From: Notospermus geniculatus
Lineage: Eukaryota; Nemertea; Pilidiophora; Heteronemertea; Lineidae
Length of the DNA: 64,000 bases
NCBI GenBank assembly: GCA_002633025.1
Contig: NMRB01000185.1
Coordinates: 22,930-86,929 of the forward strand
Reading direction: 5' to 3'
Shown here: positions 25,453-36,425 of the stretch, piece by piece
How positions within the stretch are numbered: the first letter of the stretch is position 1
Layout of the letters: each line of letters starts with the position of its first letter
The notes under the pieces: model-generated
The model's database searches: none
Told to the model about the DNA's origin: nothing
What the model saw: only the letters and a program-made list of their open reading frames with translations
Translations under genes and position numbers: made by a program

Positions 25453-26649
25453 AAATTCGTATGGTTCTGTAGTTAAATGGAATTTGGTAATCCGACCCCA
25501 AACCACTTGCCCTATTGTTCCCCACTGCTATTTACCAATCTGCATGCATTAAAACTCCTATTGGTGGTGTAAGTACGCTTAAATGTTACATCAACCTGCT
25601 AAAAGCCAGTGGCCCGCATGGAAACAAAACAACATTGAGTACAATAGGAGGATTTTTATGAAACTAAAGTTTTCTGGGTTCAATATGACTGTTTTCACAA
25701 TGGCAGCTCTTTGTTGAGAGAATTTCTGGTGAAGAACAAAAAATATGAATATTTTTACCCCCAGATAACTGAGTTATATTCTTAGGCAAAAACAACACAA
25801 GAGAATGCAACGCTATATCATTTCATTACAAAGTCTGGCTAATTGTCGGATTGCGCTGAAGCATCATGGGATTGTATTTCCCCGACTGTCAGGTGGCAAG
25901 CAACAAAATACGAAAATGTGAAACCACACCGCCAACGCTGTTGGTTTTTACACCTCATAGATATGTAACATCTTTCTTCCGGAATACGTTTTCTTACTTA
26001 ATCAATGAAGACTCCGTTTACGTTAATTAAACCAATCGGAGTGGCAATTAGCCGTGTTTGCTTAATGAAGTTGCGGTTGGATTGGTGTCATGTTTTTGAT
26101 AGGAAGTGATATCTTCCCACGATGTTCATCAATGGAATACGGCAGCGTTTTTACACCAGAGATGCCGCATGATCAACTTCGATTCCCAAAGGATGTGTTT
26201 TTTGTTGCGATTGCAAAAATTTGGATACTAACAAGTATTTTCCCACAGAAATCTTATAAAATTGACACTGGATGACCTAGTGAATGGAGAACTGAGCCAA
26301 AGTCCTATGGCCCTTCTCTACAGGAAATTGACAGGATGGGACTGAGTTGTTGGTTTCAGTTTTAAACAGGCTTACTGCTTGCAGACTCATCATCCTGAGA
26401 ATATCAGGGCTTCTAAGTGCTCACCCCTTTGTCATCGTGTGCGGTGATGAAGGGAGTTAACCAACTGACAGCTAGATGGCGAACTAGCCTGAATTAAACC
26501 TTGTGTGCATCCAAGTCGATGTATAACTGGACGCGACATTTATTGTGAACCCCTGATGTTCTCAGAATGAGATTCGTGGAACTCAGCCCACAACCCAGAA
26601 GAATGAGTTTGCAAAATGTTTCAAACATTGCTGACGGCCCAATGACTAA

Positions 26650-26887
26650 AGCCTAGTTCATACTTCGATGCACGACCATCGTCAGCGACCAATCGCACGT
26701 TCGACGCCGACCACGTCGCACGATTTGGTGGGCGTCTGATCGTGACACTGTAATTACTTGAGTCATTTCATTACTCGTCGCCGTCGCTGAAGTACGCTGG
26801 ACTATGAATCAACTCCGTGAAGTCGGCGTCCAGATTTTGATCATGTGTCGGACGCCGATGGTCATACGTCGAAGTATGAACTGGGCT
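26650..26887. mobile_element. MITE family C, copy 1 (PIF/Harbinger-like)
   Basis: 238 bp with ends AGCCTAGTTCATACTTCGA and TCGAAGTATGAACTGGGCT, flanked by TAA (26647-26649 and 26888-26890). The interior is rich in cgacg words. The second copy is at 63060-63304. The TAA target suits PIF/Harbinger. Confidence 0.85.
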
Positions 26888-27654
26888 TAAAACAGAACCT
26901 TCGGATGGTCGGCCAAACCAGAGCTAGTTGCAATCTCTTTTACAGCTATTTACATGTTTTAGTGTTCTGGATCGAAAGTTAGCACTATTGTTTTGTAGTC
27001 ATGAACATTATCAGGAGATAACCGCTGCAGAAAAGCCCATCAAGGCATTCTTTTTAGGTATCTTCCAATCAAATATACATCTATATAAATACGAGTCTCA
27101 TGTTTTACAACCTTTGCACATGTGGCAAGATTTGTCCCAGATTTTTGTGAACTACAACACAGTCTTCAATGAGCAACAACGCTACGGAGGAAAACTTCCA
27201 AGATGGCCGCCTCATCTGATGATCGTTGCCCCAGAAAGCGCCATACCACACTACTTACACGTGTATCAACAAACTGATGTACAGGCCACCCCGCGGGACC
27301 CCATTCCACATCAGTCGCAGACAATGTCAACCTCGTACATCAACATGAACTGAAATGTACGTCACTGTCGTTTTTTGTGCTTCTTATTCAGGGCTTGTCC
27401 AATGCTTGGGGAAATGTACTTGGTAGGCCTACTAAGAAATGACAGAATTATAGGCCTACACTGCACCATTGACAGCCAGATGAGAGATCACCACTGGATT
27501 CACGGAAAAAATTTTGGAACTTTACTGCGGCCAGTGTAGGAGGAAACTAGTAGAACGGCAAGTCGGACTTGCCAGTCAAAGAAAACCGGGCATAGGAAGC
27601 ACATACGGCTTGCGCTGAGGAAAATGACTGAACGACTGCCCATAGTTTTCTATG

Positions 27655-28050
27655 GTTGATGAGTTGCCCATAGAGAGTCAACTCCTGGTTGATGAGTTGC
27701 CCATAGAGAGCCAACTCATGGTTGATGAGTTGCCCATAGAGAGCCAACTCATGATTGATGAGTTGCCCATAGAGAGTCAACTTATGAGTGATGAGTTGCC
27801 CATAGAGAGCCAACTCATGGTTGATGAGTTGCCCATAGAGAGCCAACTCATGGTTGATGAGTTGCCCATAGAGAGCCAACTCAAGGTTGATGAGTTGCCC
27901 ATAGAGAGCCAACTCATGGTTGATGAGTTGCCCATAGAGAGCCAACTCATGGTTGATGAGTTGCCCATAGAGAACCAACTCATGGTTGATGAGTTGCCGA
28001 TAGAGAACCAACTCATGATTGATGAGTTGCCCATAGAAAGCCAACCGCAT
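27655..28050. repeat. 33-bp minisatellite, 12 copies
   Basis: Unit of 33 bp built on gatgagttgcccatagagag and ccaactcatggtt, with few substitutions. Each unit contains the inverted pair gagttg/caactc. Because 33 is a multiple of three, the array is open in more than one frame: on the plus strand it reads VDELPIESQLM (11 residues) repeated, giving a 144-codon frame 27652-28086, and on the minus strand NHELALYGQLI. No initiation, splice or homology evidence makes any of these a gene. Confidence 0.9.
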
Positions 28051-28351
28051 GGGAAAACTCCCACACATGTGAAACAGCGGCTTTAGGAAAAGGAAAGGTT
28101 AGTTACCCGGAATTCCCAATCCATCATCAAGTCTGAAGAGCTACTCAGGTCAACTTGAAGGTTGTAGGCCTATTTGTGTCAACGAAGTTGAAGTGTATAA
28201 ACTTGAAAGGGCAAATGGATCATATTTCACCCATATGCAACTAAGTATTTAGAAACAAAGTAAAGCAGGCTTCAAGAAAGTGGGCCATGGCGATAAATTT
28301 CAGCAAAGCAGCCCTGTCAAAATGCGACTTTGTTGGAAGAGCAATGAAATT

Positions 28352-28540
28352 TTCCACTGGCAAGAAGATTCCCACTGGCAAGAAGATTCCCACTGACAAG
28401 ATCCCCACTGATAATATCCCACTGACAACATCCCACTGACAAGATCTCCACTGAGAAGATCTCCACTGACAATATTCCCACTGACAAGATCCCCACTGAC
28501 AATATCCCCACTGACAATATTCTCACTGACAAGATCCCAC
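28352..28540. repeat. Minisatellite on ccactgacaagatcc
   Basis: About a dozen imperfect units of roughly 15 bp (ccactgacaagatcc, ccactgacaatatcc), with longer units (cccactggcaagaagatt) at the left edge. Confidence 0.85.
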
Positions 28541-29264
28541 AAATGTGAGCTAGGAAGCAACTTGCATCAGTTTCAATGATCTTACGAAGCACGGATCTCT
28601 GTAGATCATGATTTCCTTTTACAATCAGGGGACAAATCACCGAACACGCCTGTTGCTGATCAGTAGGTTGAGATACCCTCTTCAAAAATTAATACCAGGG
28701 CGAAGAGTGGCTTCAGCCCTGCTGGAATGCACGTATTATTTCACTTCTCACACCCTAAAGAACAAAGTGGTAAGCGACGAAGTCCCCGACCCAAAACAAC
28801 ATCCACAAGAAGTTCTTCAAGTTCTTGAAGTTACCAAGTTCAGTTCACTTCACAAAGAAGAGAGTTGCTGCAAAGGATAAGGTGTACTAAATGTACATGG
28901 AAGTAACGGCAGCTTCAAATGGCATGGAAACGGATGACCACCAGGAAGTCCTTTCATTTTGTTGCCTAGTTGAAACAATATCCTACCAGGATAACATGTA
29001 TTTCCAGTTCATAAGATTTGAACCGGAAGTGAAAAAATTCATTTATTTCTAATTTTCCTGCGTCTACGTGATAGGATCGGATCCAATCAAATACTCAAAT
29101 TTGTCCCGTGACTTGAGTCATGTGGCATTGAAACTAGCCCGTGGCTCGAGTCGCGGCGCTTCAGCCCGCCAAGACGTTTTTACTGCCATGCAAAGTGGCT
29201 AGAAAATACTGACAACACACACACTTGATTTTGACACACCAGTCAGTAGTCATGTATGTGGTAA

Positions 29265-29572
29265 AGCCGAATCGGTAGATGTCGTCCTGGGTGACCCTAA
29301 AAGTTACCCAGGACGATCCTGGGTAAACTTTAGTGTACTAAACTTTGGGTAAACTTTAGTGTACTAAAGTTTACCTAGTTTGAAATTCGCGTGCACTGAA
29401 GGGCCGTTTTCAAGATCCTTGACCGCAGGTGAAAAAGTGCGCGAATTTCAAACTGGGTCAACTTTAGTATACTAAGGTTTACCCAGGATTGTCCTGGGTA
29501 ACTATTAGGGTTACCCAGGATGGTCCTGGGTAAACTTTAGGGTTACCCAGGACAACATCTACCGATTCGGCT
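29265..29572. mobile_element. 308-bp complex hairpin with nested repeats
   Basis: Outer inverted ends AGCCGAATCGGTAGATGT and ACATCTACCGATTCGGCT. Inside, blocks of acccaggacgatcctgggta recur several times, each itself palindromic, and an inner pair gtttgaaattcgcg / cgcgaatttcaaac frames the centre. A foldback element is the best reading; class unknown. Confidence 0.8.
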
Positions 29573-30071
29573 GTAGTAAAACTGTAGGACAACTTCTGGT
29601 GCATTTTCCTGTATACATAAACCCTGCAGGCCATACTGGTTATTTAGTAAGCACCAAAATTACTCTCATGGCTCATGTTACAAAGTTAACAAGGCTGACT
29701 ACCTGGCGATGTATGTAGTAGCCTTCCTTTACCATGTAAATAATTGTAAGTAGCCTTCTGCTTTGTACATACACCAATGTCCAAGACATGCATAGTAAAG
29801 GTACAATGTAGAGGAAATGACATGGAGAAAATTTAAGGGGATGTCGACAGCATGGGTCACAAGTAACATCCCCAGCTTAATGATAATCTGATGGTAAGTA
29901 TAAGGTAGGCGTACTACAGTAAATTCTTGATAGAAATAATCAAGATGCACCAAGGAATGGAAAATCAGGTGAAAATGTCTTACTAGTGGCACAAGAACAG
30001 TACGGGTCACAAGTAACATCCTCTGCTGCAGGATTATACTATCTTTGGTAGTGTACAGTATAAGAAGGTTA

Positions 30072-30462
30072 TGAGGAACCCGCACACTAACGTCACGACG
30101 TGGCGCTGCAAGCGCTTGTACCGAAAGTCTCTTTTTTCTAACGTTACTTCCATTTATTTCTGCAGTGAAAATAAACCATTTGTGTTGGTCGCCCGAGAGT
30201 AAAACTTACATCATCGTGTAGCGGATGAAATTTTCTTTTATTCTCATTCCTTTTTTCTTAAAATGAAGGGATACAATGGCGATAAAAGCAACGTCTTTCT
30301 TGTCATTTTTCCTGTAGAAAAATGTACAGGCATTTTTTTCATGACGCAACGTCAGCACATAACATGACGTCAATGACACCTAAAATGACGTCAATGACGT
30401 CGTTTCGGTACAAGCGCTCACAGCGCCGACCTGTCGGGATAAACCCAAGGGCGGGTTCCTCA
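30072..30462. mobile_element. 391-bp inverted repeat element beside the EGF6 exon
   Basis: Ends TGAGGAACCCGC and GCGGGTTCCTCA, with gcgcttgtaccgaaa facing tttcggtacaagcgc further in. The centre has repeated tgacgtcaatgac words. Flanks TTA and TTG make an imperfect 3-bp target. Its right edge is 22 bp from the Notch exon. Confidence 0.75.
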
Positions 30463-30484
30463 TTGCACTAAATTCTTGACTTAC

Positions 30485-30618
30485 CAGCAACACAAGAACA
30501 TTGATACGTCAGGCGCCCAGTTACGGTGCATGTCGCTCCATTCTGGCAAGGAGTTGGCTTGCACGGATAGTATGTCTTCTCGCACTTTTTCCCCGTGAAG
30601 GTCGCAGGGCAGTTACAT
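30485..30618 (-). CDS. Notch: Notch exon: end of EGF5 and EGF6
   Basis: 134 bp, acceptor tttccag, donor GTAAGT. The first base completes the Lys codon of EGF5 and the exon leaves in phase 1. It encodes CNCPATFTGKKC (end of EGF5), then EGF6 from EKTYYPCKPTPC to CSCVAG. EGF6 lacks a calcium motif and starts with an aromatic Y-x-P-C, as vertebrate EGF6 does (RPYVPC). The O-fucose consensus C-QNGA-T-C is present. A 391-bp inverted-repeat element ends only 22 bp past the exon edge on the intron side (30072-30462), so the donor sits very close to a mobile insertion. Confidence 0.95.
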
Positions 30619-31340
30619 CTGGAAAGAGATTACAAAGCAAATTTAAGCAACAATAGATTTACAACTGGAAAGACAATACAATGACATCACAATAGTGTGT
30701 TCTGTTGATGCTGGTACATATTAGTTTGGAAACTTCTTCCACCGGATATATACCGGTACCACCAACAGTGTTGATTTGTCCTTCAGAAAAACGGCAAGGA
30801 ATTTGAAATCTCCACCAGTCAAAACTTGCCGAACGAGGCACAAATTCATCAACACATCAACAGCGCCAACCTTCCCTTATCGACTCCAAAAACAAAGGGC
30901 CACCTGCAAATTGCTGTTTTATGAGGTGAAACTTACACAGGAAGAACACTGACGATTTCTTCACCTATACATATATGATAACACGACATTCCCAATCAAA
31001 AACTATCTTTTCTAGATAAAGGTTTTCTTTAATAAATCTACAAAATCGTCAGAAAGGGCACCCTTTGATCCAAAGTATGTTTTCTAACGATCGTAAAATA
31101 TTGTTATCCAAGAAACAGCCCGATATGCCAATATTTATGCTGTCTGGGCTTCCAAGATGTTTCCAATATGGCCGCTAATCAGCTCTCTTTTTTGCCCTTG
31201 GAGGGGGTAGGAACTCCTTGAACTTGACTTCCTATCCTCATCATTCAATTTAAGACGCTTTTGATAACTGACTCATAGACCACGGATTCTTTCCAGTCTG
31301 TCCTGCTCCCGAGTTGAAGCCCCAGATTGGAGCATAAAAT

Positions 31341-31560
31341 GCTCCAGACAAACCACTTTTCTGGAGCATTATGTCAGCTTAACCACAAAACACTGATTTC
31401 CAGAAGCGTTGTACCGTGCTCCAGGCTTATATGTTCAGTGCTTATAAGTTCAGTTCAAATGCTCCAGATAAACCACTTTTCTAGAGCATTATGTCACATC
31501 ACATCACAAAACATTGATTTCCAGAAGCACTGTACCAGGCTCCAGGCTTATAAGTTCAGA
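31341..31560. repeat. 120-bp tandem duplication, about 1.8 copies
   Basis: gctccagacaaaccactttt and gctccagataaaccactttt start the two units. Both contain gatttccagaagc and gctccaggcttat. Confidence 0.85.
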
Positions 31561-32019
31561 TAATTTCACTATGGGTACACCCTGACTGATGAAAGTGGTA
31601 TGACCTTTGACTGTGAGCGCTTTCACTGAATCTAAGGGGTAAGTAATTGGAGTAAACATAGCAAAGTACAAAATATAAGCAGTGTAAACCAACTGCTATG
31701 CAATTGATCGAATTCTGGTAAACGTAAACATTTTCAATGTTACCATCCCACCTGAATCATCAACTGGGAATCAGTTGGTAGGCCTACACGTACATGTTCA
31801 TCAGAACTGAAGGAATCTCGATAGCCTCGAAGAGAACATTGCCGATAACATGATCACAAAGTACATGTACAACAATCACGGAAAACTCAAAGTAGACATG
31901 AGTTCTACAAATCTTCACCGGTTAAATTCTGTGGTAACCCTTTCATTGCTGGCGGCGATTTTATCAAACATGTCAAATACAAAGAAATGAACAAGATTCT
32001 GAAAGGTTACGGAACGTAC

Positions 32020-32224
32020 TTGTATGATCCGTGGGTATTTTGACACGTTCCTCCATTTTGACACAATCCTGGCGTCTCGGCACATTCGTCGATATCTTGG
32101 GTACACGTTGTATCCTTGAATCCCGGCAAACATTTACAGTTATATCCGCTGGCGAGGGACGTACAGCTTGCACCGTTACGACAAGGTTGGGAGGCACAGT
32201 AGTCATTCAATTCACAATGGACGC
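32020..32224 (-). CDS. Notch: Notch exon: EGF4 and most of EGF5
   Basis: 205 bp, acceptor atttcag, donor GTACGT, phase 1 in and phase 2 out. EGF4 starts VHCELNDYC (no calcium motif) and carries both O-glucose (CASQPC) and O-fucose (C-RNGA-S-C) consensus sites. EGF5 starts DIDECAETPGLC and is calcium-binding, with O-fucose site C-QNGG-T-C and the aromatic residue in THGSYKC. The exon breaks inside EGF5 after the bases AA of a Lys codon, which is completed in the next exon. The PGLC loop of EGF5 is the same in vertebrate Notch. Confidence 0.96.
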
Positions 32225-33132
32225 CTGAAATTGACAAATTAGTGAATTAAGGATAGAATTCATGGAAAAGACATTAAGTTGTTGACACTTGTAGTTTAGA
32301 TAATTGTTTCAGCGGGTGCTGCATTTTGATTACATCTCCTGTCTAATTTCCTGTAGGAAATTACCACAACACCACTTGTGCTGTGCACGCATTAATTCTA
32401 ACATCACCTCCCATCAAAATTGCTCGCCAAAATTTAAAGCCCCTAAAACAGACCGCCATTGTTTTTGTCAGCACTTTTGAACATTGCTTACATGTACTTT
32501 TTTCATGTTTGTGACCACAGACACCAAGTAGGCCTGATCTTCCACTGACTGAGCCCATTCCCCAAAATAAAGGCAAAGGACCAACAATATTATTGTTTAT
32601 TTTGCCCATATTTGGTTCCGAGCCAAATATTCATCCTTTTTCCAATGGCCATCATGGTGTACATATCACTTATGATAATGCATCGTTAAGTTATCAATAA
32701 CTATCAAAGGATTGCGACCGCATATAAACCCACCATCAAAACATTAACATCACATCCTTAATGTGAAACTACGATGTGTAATACATCCATCGCGACATAA
32801 AGCGACGGCATTATTGCAATATCGATGTATTTGGATTTTTCCCTTCTCCTCTCGTGGTACCTTGTCCACGTTCTATGGAGCTCTTGTTTGGCAACGCTGT
32901 CATCAATTAAGGGACTTCCTGTCTGTAATGGCGGTCTGTCAGTGTCCGGTGAAGCCGGGACGCATCATTATTTTTCAAGTGGCGTTACTATACGGATTTT
33001 ATGCCGGACTGGTTGATGATTGTCTCACTGGGGAGATTCACTTGAACAAACTTACTCTGATCAATTGACAAGACTCAAGGACATAAACAGTCGAATACGG
33101 CTCAATAAATCTATCCATTCTTGGTGTCTTAC

Positions 33133-33267
33133 CTCTGTAGCCCGAGTTACAAGTACAGGTATAATTCTTCAAGTTCCCAACGAGCTTGCACTGTCCACCA
33201 TGTTGGCAGGGGTTACTAAAACAGGCACTTTGGGGATCTTCAGTCTCGCACAACGTCCCCGAATATC
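33133..33267 (-). CDS. Notch: Notch exon: EGF3
   Basis: 135 bp, acceptor ttctag, donor GTAAGA, phase 1 in and out. It encodes one repeat from YSGTLCETEDPQSAC to CNSGYRG, the counterpart of NOTCH1 EGF3 (non-calcium-binding, with the extra acidic spacer before the first Cys). The first loop CFSNPC carries the O-glucose consensus C-x-S-x-P-C. The second loop, CQHGGQC, has Gln where the O-fucose Ser/Thr normally stands, so this repeat should not be fucosylated by POFUT1. A minisatellite built on tgtgaccttggg starts about 45 bp upstream of the acceptor. Confidence 0.95.
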
Positions 33268-33310
33268 CTAGAAATAGACAACATATGATTACATAAACAC
33301 AAATGTTAAG

Positions 33311-33526
33311 TGCAACCTTGGGCATATGTGTGACCTTGAGCTTTTGTGACCTTGGGTATATGTGTGACCTTGGGCATATGTGACCTTGAGCTTTTGTGAC
33401 CTTGGGCTTATGTGTGACCTTGGGCTTATGTGTGACCTTGGGCTTATGTGTGACCTTGGGCATATGTGTGACCTTGAGCTTGTGTGACCTTGTGCTTATG
33501 TGTGACCTCGGATTTATGTATGACCA
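33311..33526. repeat. Minisatellite on tgtgaccttgggcatatg
   Basis: About a dozen imperfect units of 14-18 bp, such as tgtgaccttgggcttatg and tgaccttgagctt. It lies in the intron just upstream of the EGF3 acceptor. Confidence 0.9.
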
Positions 33527-34004
33527 CGACAAGTCACTTTCTAAAAGAATAGAGGCCCAATATGCATGAGAAAACTCTCACCTTGAGCCATCCACTGAAG
33601 TATACCTTTAACATCTCAAAGCGTTAACGTTAACATTGCTAATTGTCTGAATCAGGCACATTTCTTGGCAGTGCATTCCTTCATACACTCGTGGTCATAA
33701 CAAAAGTGTTTGAAAGAATTACATTTCTAATTTACACAGACAACATTATGACGTTACGAATTATATTTTTTCCCGTGCTGGAGCAGGCACGAGTTTTTCT
33801 AGGCGGCATTCGCTTGCACCGAGAATGCCATGCATCCAGTGTACGTCACTCCACACGCTGATGCACTCGCTTTACACTAATCATATCAACATCACTTCCA
33901 TGTTATGATTCCTCATTAGAAAATACATCTGCAGTGCCCATCTCATCCTCAAATCTTGATCAAATTCAAGTTTCATGTTTTTTCAATTTGATACAATAAA
34001 GTCT

Positions 34005-34090
34005 AGTAAATGCTTTTACTGTACTTTTGTATTGTACAGAACACTCAGTGCATTGTTCAGCAGAAAACAAAGTACAAGCATTTACTGGAG
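34005..34090. repeat. Small inverted repeat
   Basis: agtaaatgcttttactgtac near the left edge faces agtacaagcatttact at the right. Similar words (agcaaatgcttttactt) occur in the 24575-24690 hairpin. Confidence 0.5.
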
Positions 34091-35307
34091 GCTTTTTCAC
34101 ACTGGAATCAATGACAATGGCAGGGAGACCCAGCCGTGAAAAATGTGCAGAAGACTATCGTCAGTTTTGACAATGCTCCTCTGCAGATGTTCAGGAAGAT
34201 CGTATCTTTGAGCCGAGTGCAAATTTATGAAGATATCCAACTGTCTTTCCTCATAGAAACCTCTTTACATCTTCATTCGTGATTGTGAGTACGTTGACGA
34301 AAAATAAAGACCATTATTTCGGTTTTTAATGACGGTGTTCCATTCATAAAAAGATGTTACAGCGAATGAGGGACTCGCTTTAGCAGTGAATGCATTGAAT
34401 AAGAAAACAGGCAGATGTGAAAATTATTTCATTTTTCAAGTCGTCAAAACGTGCTCCATTCACCAAAACATACGAACTTACAGCCGAGGAATGAGCCATT
34501 GTCCGTCGGCGATCGCCAAGAATAGGAAGATCCAGAAAGACATGCAGATAACAAAAAGATCCGCATGATCGCGCACCGAATCTTGCCGTGAAACCTTAAT
34601 GCCCACGTCGTGCTTTTGTATGCAGCAGATGGACGGGTTGAAAAACCAACATGTTTGTTGAACGTTGTATTTTGTCAAAAAAATCCACAATCTTTTGTTT
34701 ATCAAAAATGGGAGTTTTTGACAAAATTATTTCTTTGTGCAAGCATGAACGCAGGCTGGCGTCATCTGGCACTGTTGTGGTATTTGGCGCGCGTATTGCT
34801 GTTCGTCCTATTTTTCTCCGTGTTCTGGTTTTGGCCCGGCAGACGTGCGTTACGTCCACCATTTCATGGTCATATATCAACGTCATTTGCAGACCTGTCA
34901 TGTTTAGTTCAACTCTTTTTACAATCCTTTCTGAATAGAAGCAAAGTACATTGATGGCATCAAATTACAGTTGTCAGCCTTTTCTGTCAGCCTTTTAACC
35001 CATTAACTGTGTAATTTTTTTGTTCTAATTTTTCATTCTTGAAAAAAAATTGCCAAAAAAGTATTTGACACACAAGTTTCAAGATGTAATATAACGTCCT
35101 ATGCACTGTGAAGTGCCATTTCCTTGCAAGGCATACCATTACACCCTACGCAAGCTGCGATCCTCGGGTGTTTTCTGGGATTCCCCGGATTTCGTAATGA
35201 CGTAATATGACGTCCTACCCAGTTAAGGGGTTAATACCGCATGAACACACACCCTGTGCTAGACATGAGGGCTGAATTCATAGAGGGTGTCAAAAGTTAA
35301 ACGGCGT

Positions 35308-35557
35308 TTTAAAAAGGAGTTAGACGCCAAAGTTGTAAACAAGCTGGTTTGTTTACAAATATGGTCGGCAAACTAGTTTTATTCCTTCGTGCAGGTGGCA
35401 GCACCCGTGATCGTTAGACTGGTTCCCGGTCCGATGCAACTCACTCACGATATTCACGTCAGTACATATCACCGACAATAGGTGGCAGCACCGCAGGCGT
35501 CCGTGGATAGGGAACCAGTGAGTGAGTGTTTACAACTTCGGCGTCTAACTCCTTTAA
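35308..35557. repeat. 250-bp inverted repeat (MITE-like)
   Basis: Arms aaaggagttagacgccaaag, then ttgtaaaca, and the complement tgtttacaacttcggcg, then tctaactccttt. The middle has two ggtggcagcacc words. Confidence 0.75.
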
Positions 35558-36425
35558 ACAGTGATCACGCAATGGCATGAGGTTCTGCACAATTTACCAC
35601 TTTTTGCCCTGCCACAGTGTTACCCATGTTTAAATACTGTACGTCCTTCAATGGATTCACCTCTAATTATTCTGCACAGTTAATGCAGCAGAGGTGATTT
35701 TTTTCTGTGGCGTAGGTTACCAGTGCCCTACACATGCAGTCTTGTGACCACTTTTTGTGCCGCGCAGCACGATCACACGCATTTTACTGCCGGCAGCTCA
35801 CCTCAAAATGGAGGGAAAGTTACAACAAAAGAACCTATATTTGCCATAGTTCCCGTGAACAGATGTACAACAATGGGCACCCGGACTAGCCAATTTGCAT
35901 GAACTGCTGTTGTAAAGTGTTTTTTAGTTGAAAAACAAAAGATTTTACATCAGAGGTGGAGAGTTTGGGATTTAGAAACTTCAGACAATGCGCCCAGGGA
36001 AATAATAAAGGCCGGATGATTGTCGTGATATAAAAGTTTAATTACAATCAACGCTTCCGACGGAGTGCAAGGTACATAAGTACTGGGCCTGGGACGAAAT
36101 TAAGGCTAATTTTACAAGTTAATCACCCAATCATGTAGGTGCCAATTTTTTTTGTTTTTGATGGAAATTAATTTTGATTGTTGATTTGTAGGCCAGTTGT
36201 ACACAGATAGTTCAGCAGACGACACCAAATGGCGGTTTCTAGGATGAGCATGGCTGACTTTTTTTAACCCTTTTACGTTACGGTTCTGTTGAGAGCAGTA
36301 GGGTTCAGTACACCCCTGCGCATCAGGGTTGGATGATCGCACTCCTTCTGTGTGTGTGTCACTGTGGGGGGGGGGGGGAGGTGGGACAGGAGAATAATCG
36401 GCAGTGATGCATAAAACCAACTTAC

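Larger units (their letters stand above)
19050..30484 (-). other. Notch intron between EGF6 and EGF7 exons (11.4 kb)
   Basis: Second-longest intron. Includes inverted repeats at 22135-22241, 24575-24690 and 25343-25452, a hAT-like element (24711-25066), a Harbinger-like MITE (26650-26887), minisatellites (27655-28050, 28352-28540), a 308-bp complex hairpin (29265-29572) and an inverted repeat element beside the EGF6 exon (30072-30462). Open frames of 149 codons at 20301-20750 and 141 codons at 26928-27353 (plus strand) show no motif I recognise and are probably chance. 19140-20300 and 20750-22130 hold nothing I can name. Confidence 0.7.
33268..36425 (-). other. Notch intron between EGF2 and EGF3 exons (3.2 kb)
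   Basis: Contains a tgtgaccttggg minisatellite (33311-33526), a small inverted repeat (34005-34090) and a 250-bp inverted repeat element (35308-35557). A short hydrophobic open frame at about 34478-34545 was examined and rejected as an exon. The two shorter introns further on (33132-32225 and 32019-30619) contain no exon; the latter holds a 120-bp tandem duplication at 31341-31560. Confidence 0.7.

Noticed and set aside
27655-28540. CRISPR array
   Set aside because: Repeats are contiguous without unique spacers, and the genome is clearly animal.
34478-34545. Minus-strand hydrophobic open frame (MSFWIFLFLAIADG) followed by a GTAAGT donor, like a signal-peptide exon
   Set aside because: It lies downstream of the EGF1-2 exon, so it cannot be the Notch start in genomic order. 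Its exit phase does not fit the next exon (EGF3 needs phase 1), and the other possible ATG gives a stop at the junction.
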